Of a DNA stretch of 64,000 nucleotides, positions 62,905 to 64,000 are shown one piece after another. Positions within the stretch are counted from its first letter, which is position 1. Each line of letters begins with the position of its first letter. The notes beneath the pieces are model-generated. The model made no database searches. It was not told where the DNA came from and saw only the letters and a program-made list of their open reading frames with translations. The stretch lies in assembly GCA_963806635.1 (NCBI GenBank), contig CAWDZA010000016.1, positions 118,583 to 182,582 on the forward strand, written 5' to 3'. The position numbers and the translations under genes were made by a program. The stretch comes from CAVVEQ01 sp963806635. GTDB lineage: Bacteria; Chloroflexota; Anaerolineae; Anaerolineales; Anaerolineaceae.

Positions 62905-64000
62905 TTATGGTACGGGGTTTTTACCACCCATATTCTCCGTACCCCAGACTTGCATGAGTTTCCCGTAAAACTTGACCGCTTTCACCATTTCAACCACCGG
63001 GATGCGCTCATCCACGCCATGCTCCAATCCTTCGAAACTTGGGTCCATCACCACCGGAGTGAAGCGGTAGATATTTTCGCACACTTCCACGTAATGCCCA
63101 CAATCCGTTCCGCCCAGCATCACGAACGGCGCATCCGGGTAATTTCCATAGGTCTTGTGAATGGCTGCTTGCAAACCTTTATACACTGAGCCCTTGGTTG
63201 GGGAAGGCCCCACAGCCTCATTTGCCTTCCCCTCCACTGGGGTGAAGCTGATACGGTCATCTCCAATGTATTTCTTAATGTGGGCCATCACCTCGGCAAT
63301 CGTATGGTTAGGCAGTAGACGGAAGTTGGCATATGCAGTGGCTTCCTCGGGGATAGTGTTATCCTCCGTACCGGCGTGAAAGATTGTAACCACCGACGTC
63401 GTGCGGATATAAGCCCGGGTTGTATCATCCCGGTCCATCCGCTTTCTTCAAGATAGGACCGAATAGCCAGAGGTTATGCCAAGCGATCTGCTCCCAAAGC
63501 GGAAAGTAGGGGCCAATGGTGGTGAATAATGTTTTTGCAGTATGGATCTTGCTTGGGATGCGTTGCTTCCAAACCCGCGAAATTCCTCTAGCCAGGATGT
63601 TAATCGAAGTCTCTCTAGGGGGCGCAGAGGAATGTCCGGCTTCTGTTCGGACATGGAACTTGATTGTGAGGTAACCCTTTTCACCAACCCCGATCAACGC
63701 CACCGGTGGTTTCACTTCGGGGATGATCCCAGAAACAATCCCCCCGCCTTCATCCACGATGGCGGATAGATGGATTTTTTTTTCCTGAAGCCATTTTCCC
63801 ACGTAAGCCGCCCCATTCACACCCCCCGTTTCCTCATCATGACCAAAGGCGAAATGGATCGTCCGCTCCGGTTTGTAACCCTGCCGCAGCAGCTCTTCCG
63901 CTGCTTCCATGATCCCGATCAGCTGGTTCTTAATATCCAGGGAACCCCGACCCCAAACGAACCCGTCTACGAGCTTGCCTTCGAATGGCGGATGAGTCCA
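62905..64000 (-). CDS. M20-family metallopeptidase (partial, one frameshift)
   Basis: Zinc carboxypeptidase-like amidohydrolase of the M20/PM20D1 type; the N-terminus lies beyond the right edge. Visible parts are WGRGSLDIKNQLIGIMEAAEELL (metal-ligand Asp), FGHDEETGG (catalytic Glu), IVDEGGG, and the dimerisation-domain stretch KFHVRTEAGHSSAPP. One base deleted at about 63439-63440 gives LKKAMDRDDTTRAYIRTTSV and joins the C-terminal half with GGTDCGHY and the last metal His in GLEHGVDERIP. It probably hydrolyses peptides or N-acyl amino acids. Confidence 0.88.

Overview
The window looks like a chromosomal segment of an anaerobic or facultative Chloroflexi bacterium, most likely class Anaerolineae. 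This is an inference from gene content and style: lipoproteins with long Pro/Thr/Glu/Ala linkers after the lipobox, a family-5 peptide-binding protein with its Opp/Dpp-type transporter, a lipoprotein penicillin-binding protein, an FHA/von Willebrand protein next to a PP2C phosphatase, and several TATAAT-type boxes placed exactly six bases before the ATG (leaderless transcription). No rRNA, phage, integrase, transposase or CRISPR array was seen.

Layout. 1-0.8 kb: 5' part of glmU. 0.9-2.1 kb: tRNA-Gln and a receiver-domain regulator. 2.2-9.7 kb: a minus-strand peptide ABC transporter operon (binding protein, two permeases, two ATPases, a small membrane protein) with a clear promoter and a clear terminator. 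9.9-15.6 kb: a minus-strand maf / lipoprotein PBP / rsgA run followed by a second binding protein. 15.7-20.6 kb: plus-strand xpt-guaA, then an FHA/VWA-like membrane protein and a PP2C phosphatase. 20.6-24.1 kb: a CitE-like lyase divergent from a DUF3267 protein, metG, and a 120-bp inverted-repeat element. 24.1-36.4 kb: minus-strand pncC / glycosyltransferase / MTA-SAH nucleosidase, two lipoproteins, a flippase-like / adenosine deaminase / GH116 operon, and a large HEAT-zinc-ribbon-membrane protein. 36.6-45.2 kb: two tRNA-Ser genes, DegV, hydrolases, a diguanylate cyclase, bacterioferritin with a CBS protein, a lipoprotein and a hemolysin III-type protein. 45.4-50.1 kb: a plus-strand two-component locus with an extra kinase that lacks its ATPase domain, a lone receiver protein and an acyltransferase. 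50.3-54.7 kb: transporters and small membrane proteins. 54.8-61 kb: the oxidative entry of the citric acid cycle, with acnA and icd on one strand and an IclR regulator plus citrate synthase on the other, all around one 96-bp control region. 61-64 kb: a phosphoribosyltransferase-like unknown, a DUF4203 protein and a partial M20 peptidase.

Reading caution. Eleven genes are broken by 18 frameshifts, and every one is repaired by deleting a single base, often in a homopolymer. This looks like uncorrected insertion errors in the assembly rather than gene decay. Genes are therefore annotated as single CDS with the shift positions given.

The most interesting items are the leaderless promoter signature; the IclR control region, where tandem 20-bp repeats overlap a leaderless promoter; the kinase lacking an ATPase domain inside a two-component operon; the HEAT/zinc-ribbon/transmembrane/C-terminal-domain protein; the large extracellular insertion in a peptide permease; and the unknown phosphoribosyltransferase-like gene preceded by an overlapping 27-codon reading frame.
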